Positions 1 to 9,384 of a stretch of DNA of 64,000 bases are shown piece after piece. The stretch is from Desulfovibrio piger (GTDB lineage Bacteria > Desulfobacterota > Desulfovibrionia > Desulfovibrionales > Desulfovibrionaceae). Location: contig NZ_OX636706.1 in NCBI RefSeq assembly GCF_951793255.1, forward strand, positions 2,598,001-2,662,000. Direction: 5' to 3'. Below the pieces are notes generated by a model. It did not search any database. It had not been told where the DNA came from and worked only from the letters and a program-made list of their open reading frames with translations. How positions within the stretch are numbered: position 1 is the first letter of the stretch; the number at the start of each line of letters is the position of its first letter. Position numbers and translations under genes: made by a program.

Positions 1-1349
1 CTGCCGTCATCGGCGGCGGCCCTGCCGGCCTGACGGCAGCCTACTTCCTGGCCCTGCTGGGCCACGAGGTCACCATCTACGAAGCCGAGCCCCTGCTGGG
101 CGGCGTGCCCCGCTACGGCGTGCCGAACTTCCGTCTGCCCCGCGATGTGGTGGACCGCGAAGTGGGCCTGGTGCTGGAAGCCGGTGTGCGTGCCCGCGTC
201 AACACCCGCGTGGGTGTGGACATCACCATGGAAGAGATCTCCGCCCGCTACGATGCCGTCATCGTGGCCACCGGTGTGCCCGCTGAAAACAGCCTGCCCA
301 TCCCCGGCGCCGAAAAGGCCGTCAAGGCCGTGGAATTCCTGCGTGCCGCCGCTCTGGGCCAGAACACCGGCAAGATCGGCAAGAACGTCGTCATCATGGG
401 CGGCGGCGGCGTGGCCTTCGACTGCGCCTTCACTGCCCGTCGCCTGGGTGCCGAGAACGTCCATGTGATCTGCCTGGAAAAGGCTGGTGAGATGCGCGCT
501 CCTGCCGAAGACCTGGAACTGGCCGCCAAGGAAGGCGTGCATGTGCACAATTCCTGCACCATGTCCGCCATCCGTACCGAAGGCGACAAGGTCACCGGCG
601 TGGATTACTTCGAAGTCAAGGACTGCCACTTCGACGAAAAGGGCAAGCTGACCCTGGAAGCCGTGCCCGGTGGCGAGCATGTCCTGGAATGCGACACCGT
701 GATCTTTGCCGTGGGCATGAAGACCGACCTGGCCTTCCTGGGTGAAAACGCCGGTGGTCTGGAACTGACCCCCCGCAACTGGATCAAGGTGGACGAAAGC
801 CAGCGTACCTCCAAGGCCGGTGTCTTCGCCGCCGGTGACGTGTCCGCCGGCCCCGCCTCCATCGCCCGCGCCGTGGGCGACGGCCGCCGTGCCGCCTTTG
901 CCGTGCACCAGATGCTGACCGGCACCAGCAGCCGCGTCTATGCCCTGAACGAAGAAAACATGATCGAAGACTGCGACGCCATGGGCAGCGACACCGCTCC
1001 CTACGTGGTGCAGTACGCCGACATCTACGGCATCGCCCAGTATGGGAGCGTTCCTTCCGAAAAGGAAGCCGAAAATGCCTGTACCAAGGCTTTTGCCGAA
1101 CTCAACCTGGGTCTGACCATCGAACAGGCCCGGAAGGAAGCCGCCCGCTGCTTCCACTGCGGCCACTGCAAGGCCTGCGGTACCTGCGTCGAGGACTGCC
1201 CCGGCTATGTGCTGGAGATGCGTCCCTACCAAGAAGCGGAACGGCCCGAAATGGTCCATGGCGAAGAGTGCTGGCACTGCGCCAACTGCCGCACCAGCTG
1301 CCCCTGCAGCGCCATCGGCTTCACATTCCCCCTGTTTATGCAAGTCTAG
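1..1349 (+). CDS. GltD-like FAD/NAD(P) oxidoreductase with C-terminal 2x[4Fe-4S] ferredoxin domain (5' end outside window)
   Basis: Partial at its start: the reading frame is already open at base 3 and shows the FAD-binding GGGPAGL loop in the first residues, so the start lies upstream. A second nucleotide-binding loop (VIMGGGGVAFDCA) and the terminal FAD motif (GVFAAGDV) follow, the arrangement of glutamate synthase small-subunit (GltD) relatives. The C-terminus adds two cysteine clusters, CFHCGHCKACGTCVEDCP and CWHCANCRTSCPC, typical of a bacterial 2x[4Fe-4S] ferredoxin domain. The family moves electrons between NAD(P)H and Fe-S partners in the cytoplasm; the substrate cannot be told. The ferredoxin/flavoprotein pair beyond the porin gene may be functionally linked, which is inference from proximity only. 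Confidence 0.85.
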   Translation, partial: AVIGGGPAGLTAAYFLALLGHEVTIYEAEPLLGGVPRYGVPNFRLPRDVVDREVGLVLEAGVRARVNTRVGVDITMEEISARYDAVIVATGVPAENSLPIPGAEKAVKAVEFLRAAALGQNTGKIGKNVVIMGGGGVAFDCAFTARRLGAENVHVICLEKAGEMRAPAEDLELAAKEGVHVHNSCTMSAIRTEGDKVTGVDYFEVKDCHFDEKGKLTLEAVPGGEHVLECDTVIFAVGMKTDLAFLGENAGGLELTPRNWIKVDESQRTSKAGVFAAGDVSAGPASIARAVGDGRRAAFAVHQMLTGTSSRVYALNEENMIEDCDAMGSDTAPYVVQYADIYGIAQYGSVPSEKEAENACTKAFAELNLGLTIEQARKEAARCFHCGHCKACGTCVEDCPGYVLEMRPYQEAERPEMVHGEECWHCANCRTSCPCSAIGFTFPLFMQV

Positions 1350-1356
1350 CATGATG

Positions 1357-1387
1357 AAAAGGGCGGATCGCATGATCCGCCCTTTTT
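1357..1387 (+). terminator. Rho-independent terminator after the flavoprotein gene
   Basis: Stem of about 13 bp (AAAAGGGCGGATC paired with GATCCGCCCTTTT) around a 4-nt loop, ending in a T run. It begins 8 nt after the stop codon. Confidence 0.9.
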
Positions 1388-1398
1388 AAGATTGCACC

Positions 1399-1439
1399 AG
1401 ACCCCCTGAGGCGCCTTTTTCGCCTCCGGGTCTGTTTTT
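1399..1439 (+). terminator. Second hairpin with T tail, upstream of the porin gene
   Basis: AGACCC and GAGGCG pair with CGCCTC and GGGTCT, followed by GTTTTT. It sits just after the first terminator and 55 nt before the porin start, so it either doubles the terminator or forms in the porin leader. Confidence 0.6.
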
Positions 1440-1494
1440 GTACCCAAGTTTCCGGGCTTTGCCCAAAAACTACTGTCTCTCTGGAGGAAGGATT

Positions 1495-3030
1495 ATGAAA
1501 AAGATTTGGTGCCTGCTGCTGGCAGCAGCCATGGTGACGGGAGCCGCCCAGGCAAGCCACGCTGTAGACTTCAAGGCCAAGGGGGTATGGCTGGCGAGTT
1601 TCCAGTATGGTCAGAACGGTAACTTCACCAATGGCGGACATACCGGCTATGACCCGAGCGAAGACGAATTCGAAGCCCGTTCCCGTGTCCGTCTGGTCAT
1701 CGACGCCGTGGCTGACGAAAACCTTTCCGGTCAGGTCTACTTTGAAATCGGCAAGTCCATCTGGGGCAAGGCCGAGGATCCTCAGGGCGGCATGGCCATG
1801 GGCGCCGACAAGAATATCGTGAAGCTCAAGCGAGCCTTCATCGACTGGCGCGTGCCCGATACGGACCTCAAACTGCGCATGGGTATCCAGGGCATCGGTC
1901 TGCCCTACATGGCCATGGGCGGCCCCACCGTCTTCCAGTCTGACGTGGCCGCCATCACCGCCAGCTACGTTTTCAATGAAAACGCTGCCATGACGGCTTT
2001 CTGGGCCCGTCCGTACAACGACAACTATGTGGGCAATGCCGACGGCGACCAGAAGAATTTCATGGACAACATGGATATGGCCGGCCTGATGGTGCCCCTG
2101 ACCTTTGACGGCGTCAAGCTGACCCCCTGGGGCATGTTCGCCTCCATCGGTTCCAACACGTTCCGCAATGACAGCTCCAAGAACTATGCCTACGTCGGCA
2201 ACAAGATCAACGGCGTCAACGGCGGCTATGCCCTGAGCGGCCTGTTCCCCCTGCGTGCCGACCTGCTGAGCCACAAGGAAAAACTCAATGCTTACGGCAC
2301 GGCCTGGTGGGGCGGCCTGAGCGGCGAGATCACCAAATGGGATCCCTTCCGCATCGCCTGGGATTTCTCGTACGGCAACGTGACCTATGACGACGGCTCC
2401 CTGAACCGCTCCGGCTGGCTGGCCGGCCTGCTGCTGGAATACAATCTGGACTGGACCAAGCTGGGTCTGTTCGGCTGGTACAGCTCCGGTGACGACGACA
2501 ACGTGGGCAACGGTTCCGAACGCCTGCCCACCGTCAGCAACGACTACGGTCCCTGTAGTTTCTCCGGCACTTTCATGGGCCCGGACATCAATGGCCTCGA
2601 ACGTGACCGCGTCATCGGCAACAACCTGGTGGGCACCTGGGGCGTGGGCTTCCGCCTGAAGGACATGAGCTTCCTGGAAGACCTCAAGCACACCTTCCAC
2701 ATCAGCCTGCTCGGCGGTACCAACGATCCCGGCATCCTGAAGAAGTACCACGAGCGTACCGGCGAATGGATGGCTCCCAACAATCCCGAAGGCACCACCA
2801 AGGTCGGCCGCGAGAACCTGTACCTCACCACGCGTGACTACGCCCTGGAATTCGGCCTGCTCAACGAATACAAGATCTATGACAACCTGCAGGTCAACCT
2901 GGAAGCCAGCTACATCGCCCTGTGGCTGGACAAGTCGGATGACGTCTGGGGCCAGAGCCTGACCGGCGGCGACCATCGCGACATCCGCGACGCCTGGAAC
3001 GTGAGCGTGCTGTTCATCTACTCTTTCTAG
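1495..3030 (+). CDS. Desulfovibrio-type outer membrane porin
   Basis: A 511-residue protein starting at an ATG preceded by a strong GGAGGAAGG ribosome site. A clear signal peptide (MKKIWCLLLAAAMVTG, cleavage near Ala-23) is followed by a glycine-, aromatic- and asparagine-rich chain with alternating beta-strand character, ending in a terminal aromatic residue (LFIYSF), the hallmark of outer-membrane beta barrels recognised by the BAM machinery. Size and composition match the homotrimeric porins that are the main outer-membrane protein of Desulfovibrio. It should form passive channels for small solutes. A perfect hairpin follows the stop codon. The codon use is strongly biased, as expected of an abundant protein. 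Confidence 0.88.
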   Translation: MKKIWCLLLAAAMVTGAAQASHAVDFKAKGVWLASFQYGQNGNFTNGGHTGYDPSEDEFEARSRVRLVIDAVADENLSGQVYFEIGKSIWGKAEDPQGGMAMGADKNIVKLKRAFIDWRVPDTDLKLRMGIQGIGLPYMAMGGPTVFQSDVAAITASYVFNENAAMTAFWARPYNDNYVGNADGDQKNFMDNMDMAGLMVPLTFDGVKLTPWGMFASIGSNTFRNDSSKNYAYVGNKINGVNGGYALSGLFPLRADLLSHKEKLNAYGTAWWGGLSGEITKWDPFRIAWDFSYGNVTYDDGSLNRSGWLAGLLLEYNLDWTKLGLFGWYSSGDDDNVGNGSERLPTVSNDYGPCSFSGTFMGPDINGLERDRVIGNNLVGTWGVGFRLKDMSFLEDLKHTFHISLLGGTNDPGILKKYHERTGEWMAPNNPEGTTKVGRENLYLTTRDYALEFGLLNEYKIYDNLQVNLEASYIALWLDKSDDVWGQSLTGGDHRDIRDAWNVSVLFIYSF

Positions 3031-3048
3031 CCAGCCCTCCTGAACAAT

Positions 3049-3079
3049 GGCACGGCCGTATCTCCACTACGGCCGTGCC
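3049..3079 (+). other. Perfect 12-bp inverted repeat between porin and ferredoxin genes
   Basis: GGCACGGCCGTA and TACGGCCGTGCC flank a 7-nt loop. No T run follows; instead the ribosome site of the ferredoxin gene (AAAGGAA) begins right after. It may terminate or stabilise porin mRNA, or limit expression of the downstream pair. Confidence 0.6.
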
Positions 3080-3092
3080 CAAAGGAAAGACC

Positions 3093-3335
3093 ATGATCGA
3101 AAGAATCGATGCCGCTATCTGTATCGGCTGCGGCGCCTGCGTGGAAAAGTGTCCTCTGGACGCCCTGCGGCTCGGTGAGGACGGCAAGGCCTTCATCGCC
3201 TATGCCGACGACTGTATGACCTGCTATATCTGTGAACGACTGTGCCCGTCAGGCGCCATCTTCGTGCATCCGTTCCGCGAAGAACTGCCGCCTGTTTTCC
3301 CCGATATCCCCAAGGCTCTGGGCGGAGGACTGTAA
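3093..3335 (+). CDS. Small 2x[4Fe-4S] ferredoxin
   Basis: An 80-residue cytoplasmic ferredoxin with two complete CX2CX2CX3CP clusters, CIGCGACVEKCP near residues 11-22 and CMTCYICERLCP near residues 48-59. The ATG at 3093 has AAAGGAA upstream and is preferred over an earlier in-frame ATG that would fall inside the preceding hairpin. The stop is one base before the ATG of the next gene, so the two are translationally coupled. Ferredoxins of this kind are the beta partner of AprA-like or fumarate-reductase-like flavoproteins, moving electrons to or from the flavin. The partner gene here carries an amber codon, so this ferredoxin may lack its usual partner. Confidence 0.88.
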   Translation: MIERIDAAICIGCGACVEKCPLDALRLGEDGKAFIAYADDCMTCYICERLCPSGAIFVHPFREELPPVFPDIPKALGGGL

Positions 3336-3336
3336 G

Positions 3337-5058
3337 ATGAACATGCATCATATCACGACGGACGTCCTGATCATGGGCGGCGGTTCCGCCGGCCTGTAGG
3401 CCGCCTACCGCTGTTCCGAACTGGCCCCTGAAGCCCGCATCTGCATCGTGGACAAGGGCCCCCGCGACTGGGGCGGTCTGATGACCATGGCGGGCGGCGA
3501 CTTTGAAGCCGTCCTCCCCCCGGACAACGTGGACGAGTGGGTCCGGGATTTCATCTATTATTTCGACGGCCTCTGCGACCAGGACCTCATGGAAGAGATC
3601 CTGAAGCGCTCTGCCGACCGTCTGCATGACTACGAACGCTTCGGCTGCGAATTCTTCAAGAAAGAAGACGGCAGCATGAAATACGTCCCCCAGCGGGGAC
3701 TGGACCATGTGAAGCTGTACCCGGCCCAGCTCAAGGGCCGTGGCGGCGAGCTGATGGTCAAGAACATCGTGCGCCAGCTCAAGCAGCGCTCCGTGGAGCG
3801 GGTGGGACGCATCCTGCTGACCGAGCTGCTGCAGCAGGACGGCCGCGTCTGCGGCGCCCTGGGCTTCGATACCATCAACGGCGATTTTTACCGCTTCGAC
3901 GCCCGGGTGGTCATTGCCGCCAGCGGCATGGGCGGCTGGAAGACCTCGTACGGCAAGAACACGCCTACCGGCGAGACCATGCAGATGACCTATGAGGCCG
4001 GCACGGTCCTGCAGAACCTGGAATTTGCCCGTGTCTGGAACATGCCCCGCCTCTTCGGCTGGGAAGGCCAGACCGTGCTGATGCCTCTGGGCGCGCGCTT
4101 CGTCAATGCCGAAGGCGAGCCCTTCATGGAGCGCTACTCTCCCGTGCTGGGCTCCAATACCGACCCCCACTACACCACCATGGCCATGGCCATGGAGATC
4201 CGGGCCGGTCGCGGTCCCATCACCTTCGACCTGAGCCGCATCCAGCAGGAGAACCTGATCCTGCTGCGTCCCCAGAACGGCTGGCAGAAGCTGAACTATG
4301 ACAAGCTTTCCGCCCTGGGGCTGGACCTGTTCCGGGATTCCACGGAATGGGTGCCCCAGATGACCGTTTCTTACGGCGGTCTGCGGGCCGATGCCTGGGG
4401 CAACACCAATCTGGAAGGCCTTCTGGCTGCCGGTACGGCCCGTGCCACCGAGCCCGGTGTCTACGCCGGCGGCTTTGCCCTGATGACCACGTCCGTGCTG
4501 GGCCATATGGCCGGTGAGAATGCGGCCCGCCTGCTCCAGACGCTGCCGGAAGTCAAGAGCGACCTGTCCGACGCGGAAATCACTGCCCGCCAGCAGGCCC
4601 TGTTCGCTCCTCTGGGCAAGGAAGGTCTCACTCCCAAGGAAGTGCTGACCTCCATCCAGAAAACGGTCTTCCCCTACGGGGTCTCCATCCTCAAGAACGA
4701 ACGCAGCCTTCAGGCCGCGCTCAAGGAACTGGAGCGCATCCGGGAAGAAGACCTGCCGCGTATGGTTGCGACGGATCCTCACTACCTGCTCAAGCTGCAT
4801 GAGACCCGTGGTGTGGCCTTTGTCAGCGAAATGTACGTCCGGGCCTCTCTGGAACGCAAGGAGACCCGTGCGGGCCATTACCGCGAAGATTACCCCGTGC
4901 GTGACGATTCCCAGCTGGCCTGGCTCTGCCTGCGCAAGGATGCGGACAGCAAACCGGAATTCTTCCGCGTCCCCGTGCCGCTGGAAAAGTACAAGCACCC
5001 TGTGACCCGGTACTACCAGGACAACTTCGCTTTCCCGACCAGCGAAAGCGCCAAGTAA
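3337..5058 (+). pseudogene. Fumarate reductase/AprA-like FAD flavoprotein interrupted by an in-frame TAG
   Basis: Reading from the coupled ATG at 3337 gives an N-terminal Rossmann strand and FAD loop (VLIMGGGSAGL), then TAG at 3397-3399, and then an uninterrupted 553-codon frame (AAYRC...) to 5058. The remainder has FAD-dependent succinate dehydrogenase/fumarate reductase or adenylylsulfate reductase alpha features: a GGW motif, a substrate region with HYT, and a C-terminal segment with LERKETRAGHYREDYP, which closely resembles the conserved end of this family. One base change (TGG to TAG) would explain the break. Restarting at 3481 would lose the dinucleotide-binding loop, so a working product needs readthrough or a sequence error. 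Upstream ferredoxin is probably its electron partner. Confidence 0.75.
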
Positions 5059-5128
5059 TCCCCACCTCCTAGACGGCCCGATGCCATGCCCTCCCCCGGG
5101 CAGGAGGCACCCCCGCTTCCTGTCAGAC

Positions 5129-5166
5129 GAAGAGGCGGCAGGAATACCTGCCGCCTCTTCTATTTT
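5129..5166 (+). terminator. Terminator after the flavoprotein gene
   Basis: GAAGAGGCGGCAGG and CCTGCCGCCTCTTC form a perfect 14-bp stem with an AATA loop, followed by TATTTT. It lies about 70 nt beyond the flavoprotein stop. The rest of 5059-5324 shows nothing recognisable. Confidence 0.9.
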
Positions 5167-5324
5167 GCCCGATACCTGTCCGGCTCCCCGGACAGGCATC
5201 GTGTCCCTGCATGTATCTTTTTTTAAAACCGGCTGACCAGGATATGGTCGACCAGGCTTCCTGCCTTCCCCATCGCCGCATTCTGGCTGCAGTCCTGCCC
5301 GGTCGCCCACAGGCCCTGCAGAGC

Positions 5325-6401
5325 CTAAAGATTTTTCCAGAACAGGAACAATGAGCCCAGCCCGAATCCTTCATCGGCCTTTTCCTGTTCGTTCCCTTCC
5401 ACCGGAGGCTGGCCGACGATGGCGGCAGCCCGGGCCCCCAGATCCTGCACCTGCCGCAGCACGCTTTCGTCCATGCGGTACAGGGAAAACTGCCAGTTTT
5501 TGGTCTTCCCGTACAGCCAGCAGGCGGATTTGCCGCCGGTGGCCATATCGAGACGGATGGACAACAGGCGCACATCGCTCCGGCTCCGCCAGCCTCGGTT
5601 GCCGCCGAACAAAAAATTCCCCAGTCCCCAGGCCACGAAGGTCTTGCGCGGCGAGGCCTCGAGGGTCTCGAACCCGCCGTAGCAATGACTGTGGGCGAAA
5701 AGGATGATGTCCGCCCCTGCGGCGGCAAACCAGTCCGCCCAGAGCCGCTGGCGATCCGAAGCCTCGGAAAAACCTTCGTTCCCGTCATGGGAATACAGGA
5801 TGATACAGGCCTCCGGCTCCCGGGCACGCAATGTCCGCACGGCTTCCAGCAGCTGGGGATAGGACAGTGTGACGATCCGGGGCCCGCTGCCTATCTGCGA
5901 CATGGGCGATCCCGTCAGCAGGTAGACCGGCGGCTCTCGTTGGGGCAAAAGCGACAGGGGGGCGAAGGTACCGCGGTCATGCAGGCCGTTGTGGCGGATA
6001 CGGGCCCCTTCCAGCACCGCCATCAAATTGGCCGCGCCCTCTTCCAGCCCGTCGAACACATGGTTGTTGGCGGTGCAGGCAGCGCCATTGGCAAACGCCA
6101 TCTGGGGGAACAGCAGCCCGTCGGCATGGAAGACGAAGGTATTCTGCTTGGAGACGGAAGAAAGACCGGCGATCTCGCAGTTCCACAGAAAAATGTCCGC
6201 CTGCTCCAGACGCCGGCGGGTCAGGGGCCCGAAAAGCTCTCCAGCCTGGGGCGCTTCGAGCATCCGGCCGCCCAGCAGCACATCTCCGGCCGCCAGGATC
6301 TCCAGCACGCCTTCCGCGGCCATGACCGGCCCCGACAACAGCAGGAGCAAGCCCGCACATCCCAACCATTTTACCCATGCCATGGTCATGCGCTGTACCA
6401 T
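5325..6401 (-). CDS. CapA-family (poly-gamma-glutamate synthesis-like) exported protein
   Basis: A 358-residue protein. The start at 6401 has GGAAGGAG four bases upstream; an earlier in-frame ATG at 6431 would place that site inside the gene. A hydrophobic signal or anchor (WLGCAGLLLLLSGPVMAA) precedes a metallophosphatase-like CapA domain with AAGDVLLGGRM, NCEIAG, a central NNHVFD and a late HSHCYGG motif, the conserved metal-ligand positions of PGA_cap proteins. Members act in poly-gamma-glutamate capsule synthesis or less understood envelope roles. No other capsule genes lie nearby, so only the family can be claimed. It is convergent with the flavoprotein gene and divergent from the thioesterase. 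Confidence 0.8.
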   Translation of the reverse strand: MVQRMTMAWVKWLGCAGLLLLLSGPVMAAEGVLEILAAGDVLLGGRMLEAPQAGELFGPLTRRRLEQADIFLWNCEIAGLSSVSKQNTFVFHADGLLFPQMAFANGAACTANNHVFDGLEEGAANLMAVLEGARIRHNGLHDRGTFAPLSLLPQREPPVYLLTGSPMSQIGSGPRIVTLSYPQLLEAVRTLRAREPEACIILYSHDGNEGFSEASDRQRLWADWFAAAGADIILFAHSHCYGGFETLEASPRKTFVAWGLGNFLFGGNRGWRSRSDVRLLSIRLDMATGGKSACWLYGKTKNWQFSLYRMDESVLRQVQDLGARAAAIVGQPPVEGNEQEKADEGFGLGSLFLFWKNL

Positions 6402-6585
6402 GATGCTCCTTCCCTCCTGTCCCGAATACATCTCTGTTCCCCTCTACGCCGGGGCAGCAGGACAGACAAGCGAAATCTCTCCGACAGGCAGCAGAGGCAG
6501 GCAAAAGGCGCATGGCCTTTCCCCGTGGAGAGGTATATGCTGCCTTCTGCACGGCAGGCAGCATCCGGCCCTGCAAGGAGGAACC

Positions 6586-7026
6586 ATGCGCATCTTCACC
6601 CAGGAAATCATCGTCGCTCCCCAGCATATCGACATCCAGAACCGCGTCAGCAACCTGTGCTATGTGCAGTGGATGCAGGATCTGGCCATCAACCACTCCA
6701 CTGTCCAGGGCTGGGGCGTGGACCGCTACGAAGCGGAAGGGCACGGCTGGGTCGTCCGCCAGCATACCATCACCTACAAACGCCCTGCCCTTGCCGGAGA
6801 TGTCATCACCGCCGCCACCTGGGTGGCCGAGCTTGCCTCCCGCCAGAGCCTGCGCCGCTATCTGTTCTGGCGCGCCGCCGATCGCAGCGTCCTGGCCGAA
6901 GCGGCCACGGTCTGGGTCTATATCGACATGGCGACCGGCCGGCCTTCCCGCCTGCCCGCTTCCCTGCAATCGGCCTTCGAGGTCGTGGCAGACGACAAGG
7001 AAGTTTTGCAGCTCCTGCAGGGCTAG
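6586..7026 (+). CDS. Hotdog-fold acyl-CoA thioesterase
   Basis: A 146-residue cytoplasmic protein starting at ATG 6586 behind an AAGGAGG site. The N-terminal half carries the 4HBT/YbgC-like pattern in which a strand (VAPQHIDIQNRVSN) is followed by the central helix (YVQWMQDLAINHS), then HTITYKRPALAGD, typical of single-domain hotdog thioesterases. The usual catalytic Asp of the YbgC class (D in DxxGHVNN) corresponds to the DIQNRVSN segment. Such enzymes hydrolyse acyl-CoA thioesters. The substrate cannot be predicted. It is an isolated gene, divergent from the CapA gene. Confidence 0.8.
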   Translation: MRIFTQEIIVAPQHIDIQNRVSNLCYVQWMQDLAINHSTVQGWGVDRYEAEGHGWVVRQHTITYKRPALAGDVITAATWVAELASRQSLRRYLFWRAADRSVLAEAATVWVYIDMATGRPSRLPASLQSAFEVVADDKEVLQLLQG

Positions 7027-7167
7027 CCGTCACAAAAGACAAGTCTGCCTGTTTTCAGTATATTTCCCCCGCTCTCCTGTCCATGACAGAGCGGGACAGA
7101 CCGCTGCACGTCGAGCCGCGAAAGAAAACTGGCGACCATCTGCGACCTTTCCCGGTGGGCAGGCCGC

Positions 7168-7200
7168 AAAAAAGGGAGGCAGACGGATCTCCCTCCCTTT
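7168..7200 (-). terminator. Terminator of the potassium channel gene
   Basis: Read on the minus strand, AAAGGGAGG pairs with CCTCCCTTT and runs into TTT. It lies 56 nt beyond the stop of the minus-strand channel gene. Confidence 0.75.
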
Positions 7201-7255
7201 GTGATGGCGGATGGCTGCATACTGCGGCTGTGAATCCCTGGGCCGCTGCGATGCC

Positions 7256-8992
7256 TCAGCTCAAATCAGCATCGGCACAGGCCAGATTGCTGTCGATGCC
7301 GTAACGTTCGCGGAAGCGCTCCTCGGCCTCAGAGTCGCCGATGAGATAAAGGGCATCCCCCAGAGCGAAGATATAGCCCGGATCAGGGTTGACGTGCATG
7401 GTGCCGGTATTGTCGCGCACGGCCAGCACACTGCACTTGGTCTTGTTGCGGATGCCGCATTCCATCAGGCTCTTGCCCTGCAGCTGTCCGCGGATGGTAT
7501 AGCGGAAGACGAGCAGGCGCTCATTCAGCATCATCATCTTGTCCGGAGCCAGCAGATTGATGATGCTGTTGCTCACCAGCGAAGCCAGGGAAAGCACCTG
7601 GTCCGCACCGGCGCTGTGCAGGCCGTTGACGTTACGGTCCAGCGAGGCACGGCAGAGGATCTGGGCATCCGGCCGCAGACGACGGCTGTAGATGGTCAGA
7701 TAGATATTGGCGTCATCGTCATGGGTGGTGATGATGATGGTGCGCGTCTTGCGGATGCCGGCCTTTTCCAGAACGGCAAGATCCGCGGCATCCCCGTGCG
7801 CATGGGGGATGGCGCCGGAATTGATGTGCGGCTGCCGGTCCACGATCACCGCAGGGATCTTGCGGCGTGCCAGGTTCCGCGCCACGGCAAGGCCCACCCT
7901 GCCGCCGCCCAGAATGACCACGGGCACGTTCTCCATCTCTGCCTTTTCCGGCTCGCTGATCAGGCGGTCGAACGTCCGCACCTGTTTTTCCGTACCGGCC
8001 ACCACCAGCACGCTGCTTTCCGTGAACATGGTATGCGGCCCGGGCAGTTGGAAAGCGCCGCGATCCCAGACGCCGACCACGTTGATGCCCGTCCGTTCGC
8101 GCAGGCTGCAGTCCAGCAGGGTCTTGCCGGCCAGACTGCTGTGCATCACCGGGGCTTCCGCCACCACCAGACGGCCGAAGCGGCCCATGATGCTGGCCCG
8201 CTGGGACGAGCGGACCACCCGTCGGGCCATGGCCTCACCCAGCACATTATGGAACTGGAACACCCTGTTGCATCCTGCCAGGCGCAGGATGTCCGTCGCA
8301 TCGGGATTTTCCACCCCCGCGGCGATGACCACCTGGGGCGCGGCTTCACGGGCCGAGAAGACGATGTTGGTACTGCGGATGTCCGTATCCATGACCACCA
8401 GCATGGCGGCCGTATCGGCGTGCAATTTCTGGTAGGTCTTCACGTCGTCATGGTCACCGGCAGCCACTTCATAGCCCTGGTCGAGCAGGTCCAGACCGGT
8501 CTGGGGATCATTGCACAGCAGCACACGCCGGATACCATGGCGCGCCAGGTCGTCGGCCAGGTTGAGGGTGATGGGGCCGCTTCCGGCGATCAGCACATGC
8601 CCCCTGATCCCGGCGGGCAGACGGCGCGGCACCATGTCCTTTTTCTGGCTTTCCAGCCACGGCATGTAAAAATGCTGGATGAAGGTGAAGGGCATCATGA
8701 TCAGGAAAAAGATCACGCCCGACATGAGCACGACGATGGAAAAGATGCGGCCCGGATCCGAGGAAAAAGTGATGTCCCCAAAACCGAGCGTGGACATGAC
8801 CGTCAGCGTCCAGTAGACCCCGGTGATCCAGGAATGTTCCTTCCCTTCATATTCCATGAGCCAGTGGAAGATGACGCTGTAAGCGGCGATCATGATGCAC
8901 AGGGTAATGAAAAAGCGCCGCAGCACGATCATATTGTGCTTTGCGCCGCGCTCGTGCAAAAAAGTCATGATCTGTGATGGTAGATATTTCAT
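7256..8992 (-). CDS. Ion-channel/RCK potassium channel protein
   Basis: A 578-residue inner-membrane protein. Two membrane helices (around residues 25-43 and 76-98) flank a pore loop with the selectivity-filter sequence TLGFGD, as in two-TM K+ channels. A first RCK/TrkA-N Rossmann domain (HVLIAGSGPITLNLADDL) is followed by a TrkA-C-like segment, a second Rossmann domain (VPVVILGGGRVGLAVARNL) and another C-terminal ligand domain. This tandem RCK design gates K+ flux in response to nucleotides or ions. The start chosen is ATG 8992; an in-frame GTG lies two codons earlier and neither has a strong ribosome site. Confidence 0.88.
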   Translation of the reverse strand: MKYLPSQIMTFLHERGAKHNMIVLRRFFITLCIMIAAYSVIFHWLMEYEGKEHSWITGVYWTLTVMSTLGFGDITFSSDPGRIFSIVVLMSGVIFFLIMMPFTFIQHFYMPWLESQKKDMVPRRLPAGIRGHVLIAGSGPITLNLADDLARHGIRRVLLCNDPQTGLDLLDQGYEVAAGDHDDVKTYQKLHADTAAMLVVMDTDIRSTNIVFSAREAAPQVVIAAGVENPDATDILRLAGCNRVFQFHNVLGEAMARRVVRSSQRASIMGRFGRLVVAEAPVMHSSLAGKTLLDCSLRERTGINVVGVWDRGAFQLPGPHTMFTESSVLVVAGTEKQVRTFDRLISEPEKAEMENVPVVILGGGRVGLAVARNLARRKIPAVIVDRQPHINSGAIPHAHGDAADLAVLEKAGIRKTRTIIITTHDDDANIYLTIYSRRLRPDAQILCRASLDRNVNGLHSAGADQVLSLASLVSNSIINLLAPDKMMMLNERLLVFRYTIRGQLQGKSLMECGIRNKTKCSVLAVRDNTGTMHVNPDPGYIFALGDALYLIGDSEAEERFRERYGIDSNLACADADLS

Positions 8993-9282
8993 GCGCACCA
9001 GTCTGTTGCTGAAACAAGGTATTTTTTGAAGATACCAAAACAGTCAGGCTACGCAAGCATCTCTTTACCGCCCTGCCCGGGCAGGACAACGGATGCCGGA
9101 CGGGAGAAGATGTTTGGCAGATGCGGACAGAAGAACCATGCTCCTGTCCCCTGCGCAAGGCAGAGAAGCTGTTTCCCCTGCCCTCCGGTATCCTTCTGCC
9201 AGGCCAACATCCGGCGGCAGCGGCCAGCGGCACTGGACGGGGTTGTTATGATGCGAACCCGGCGTGCATAATGCTTGCCCAT
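8993..9282. other. Gene-free stretch
   Basis: Between the start of the channel gene and two minus-strand terminators. I see no convincing reading frame with a ribosome site here; it should hold the channel promoter. Confidence 0.5.
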
Positions 9283-9314
9283 AAAAAAGACACCCGCATA
9301 CCGGGTGTCTTTTA
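9283..9314 (-). terminator. Distal tandem terminator of the rubredoxin unit
   Basis: AGACACCCG and CGGGTGTCT form a 9-bp stem, with a run of T on the minus strand (TTTTTT) and a shorter one on the plus strand. Confidence 0.8.
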
Positions 9315-9346
9315 CTCCGTGCCTGCACGGTACAGTTACAGCCATC

Positions 9347-9374
9347 ATAAAAAAGACGCCCCGAAGGGCGTCCT
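9347..9374 (-). terminator. Proximal terminator of the rubredoxin unit
   Basis: GGACGCCC and GGGCGTCT pair around CTTCG; the minus strand continues into TTTTTTATG. It starts 11 nt past the rubredoxin stop. Confidence 0.85.
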
Positions 9375-9384
9375 TGCCTGAATG

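Noticed and set aside
3397..3399. Pyrrolysine codon
   Set aside because: The TAG lies in a dinucleotide-binding loop where no special residue is expected, and no downstream element or pyl gene is visible here.
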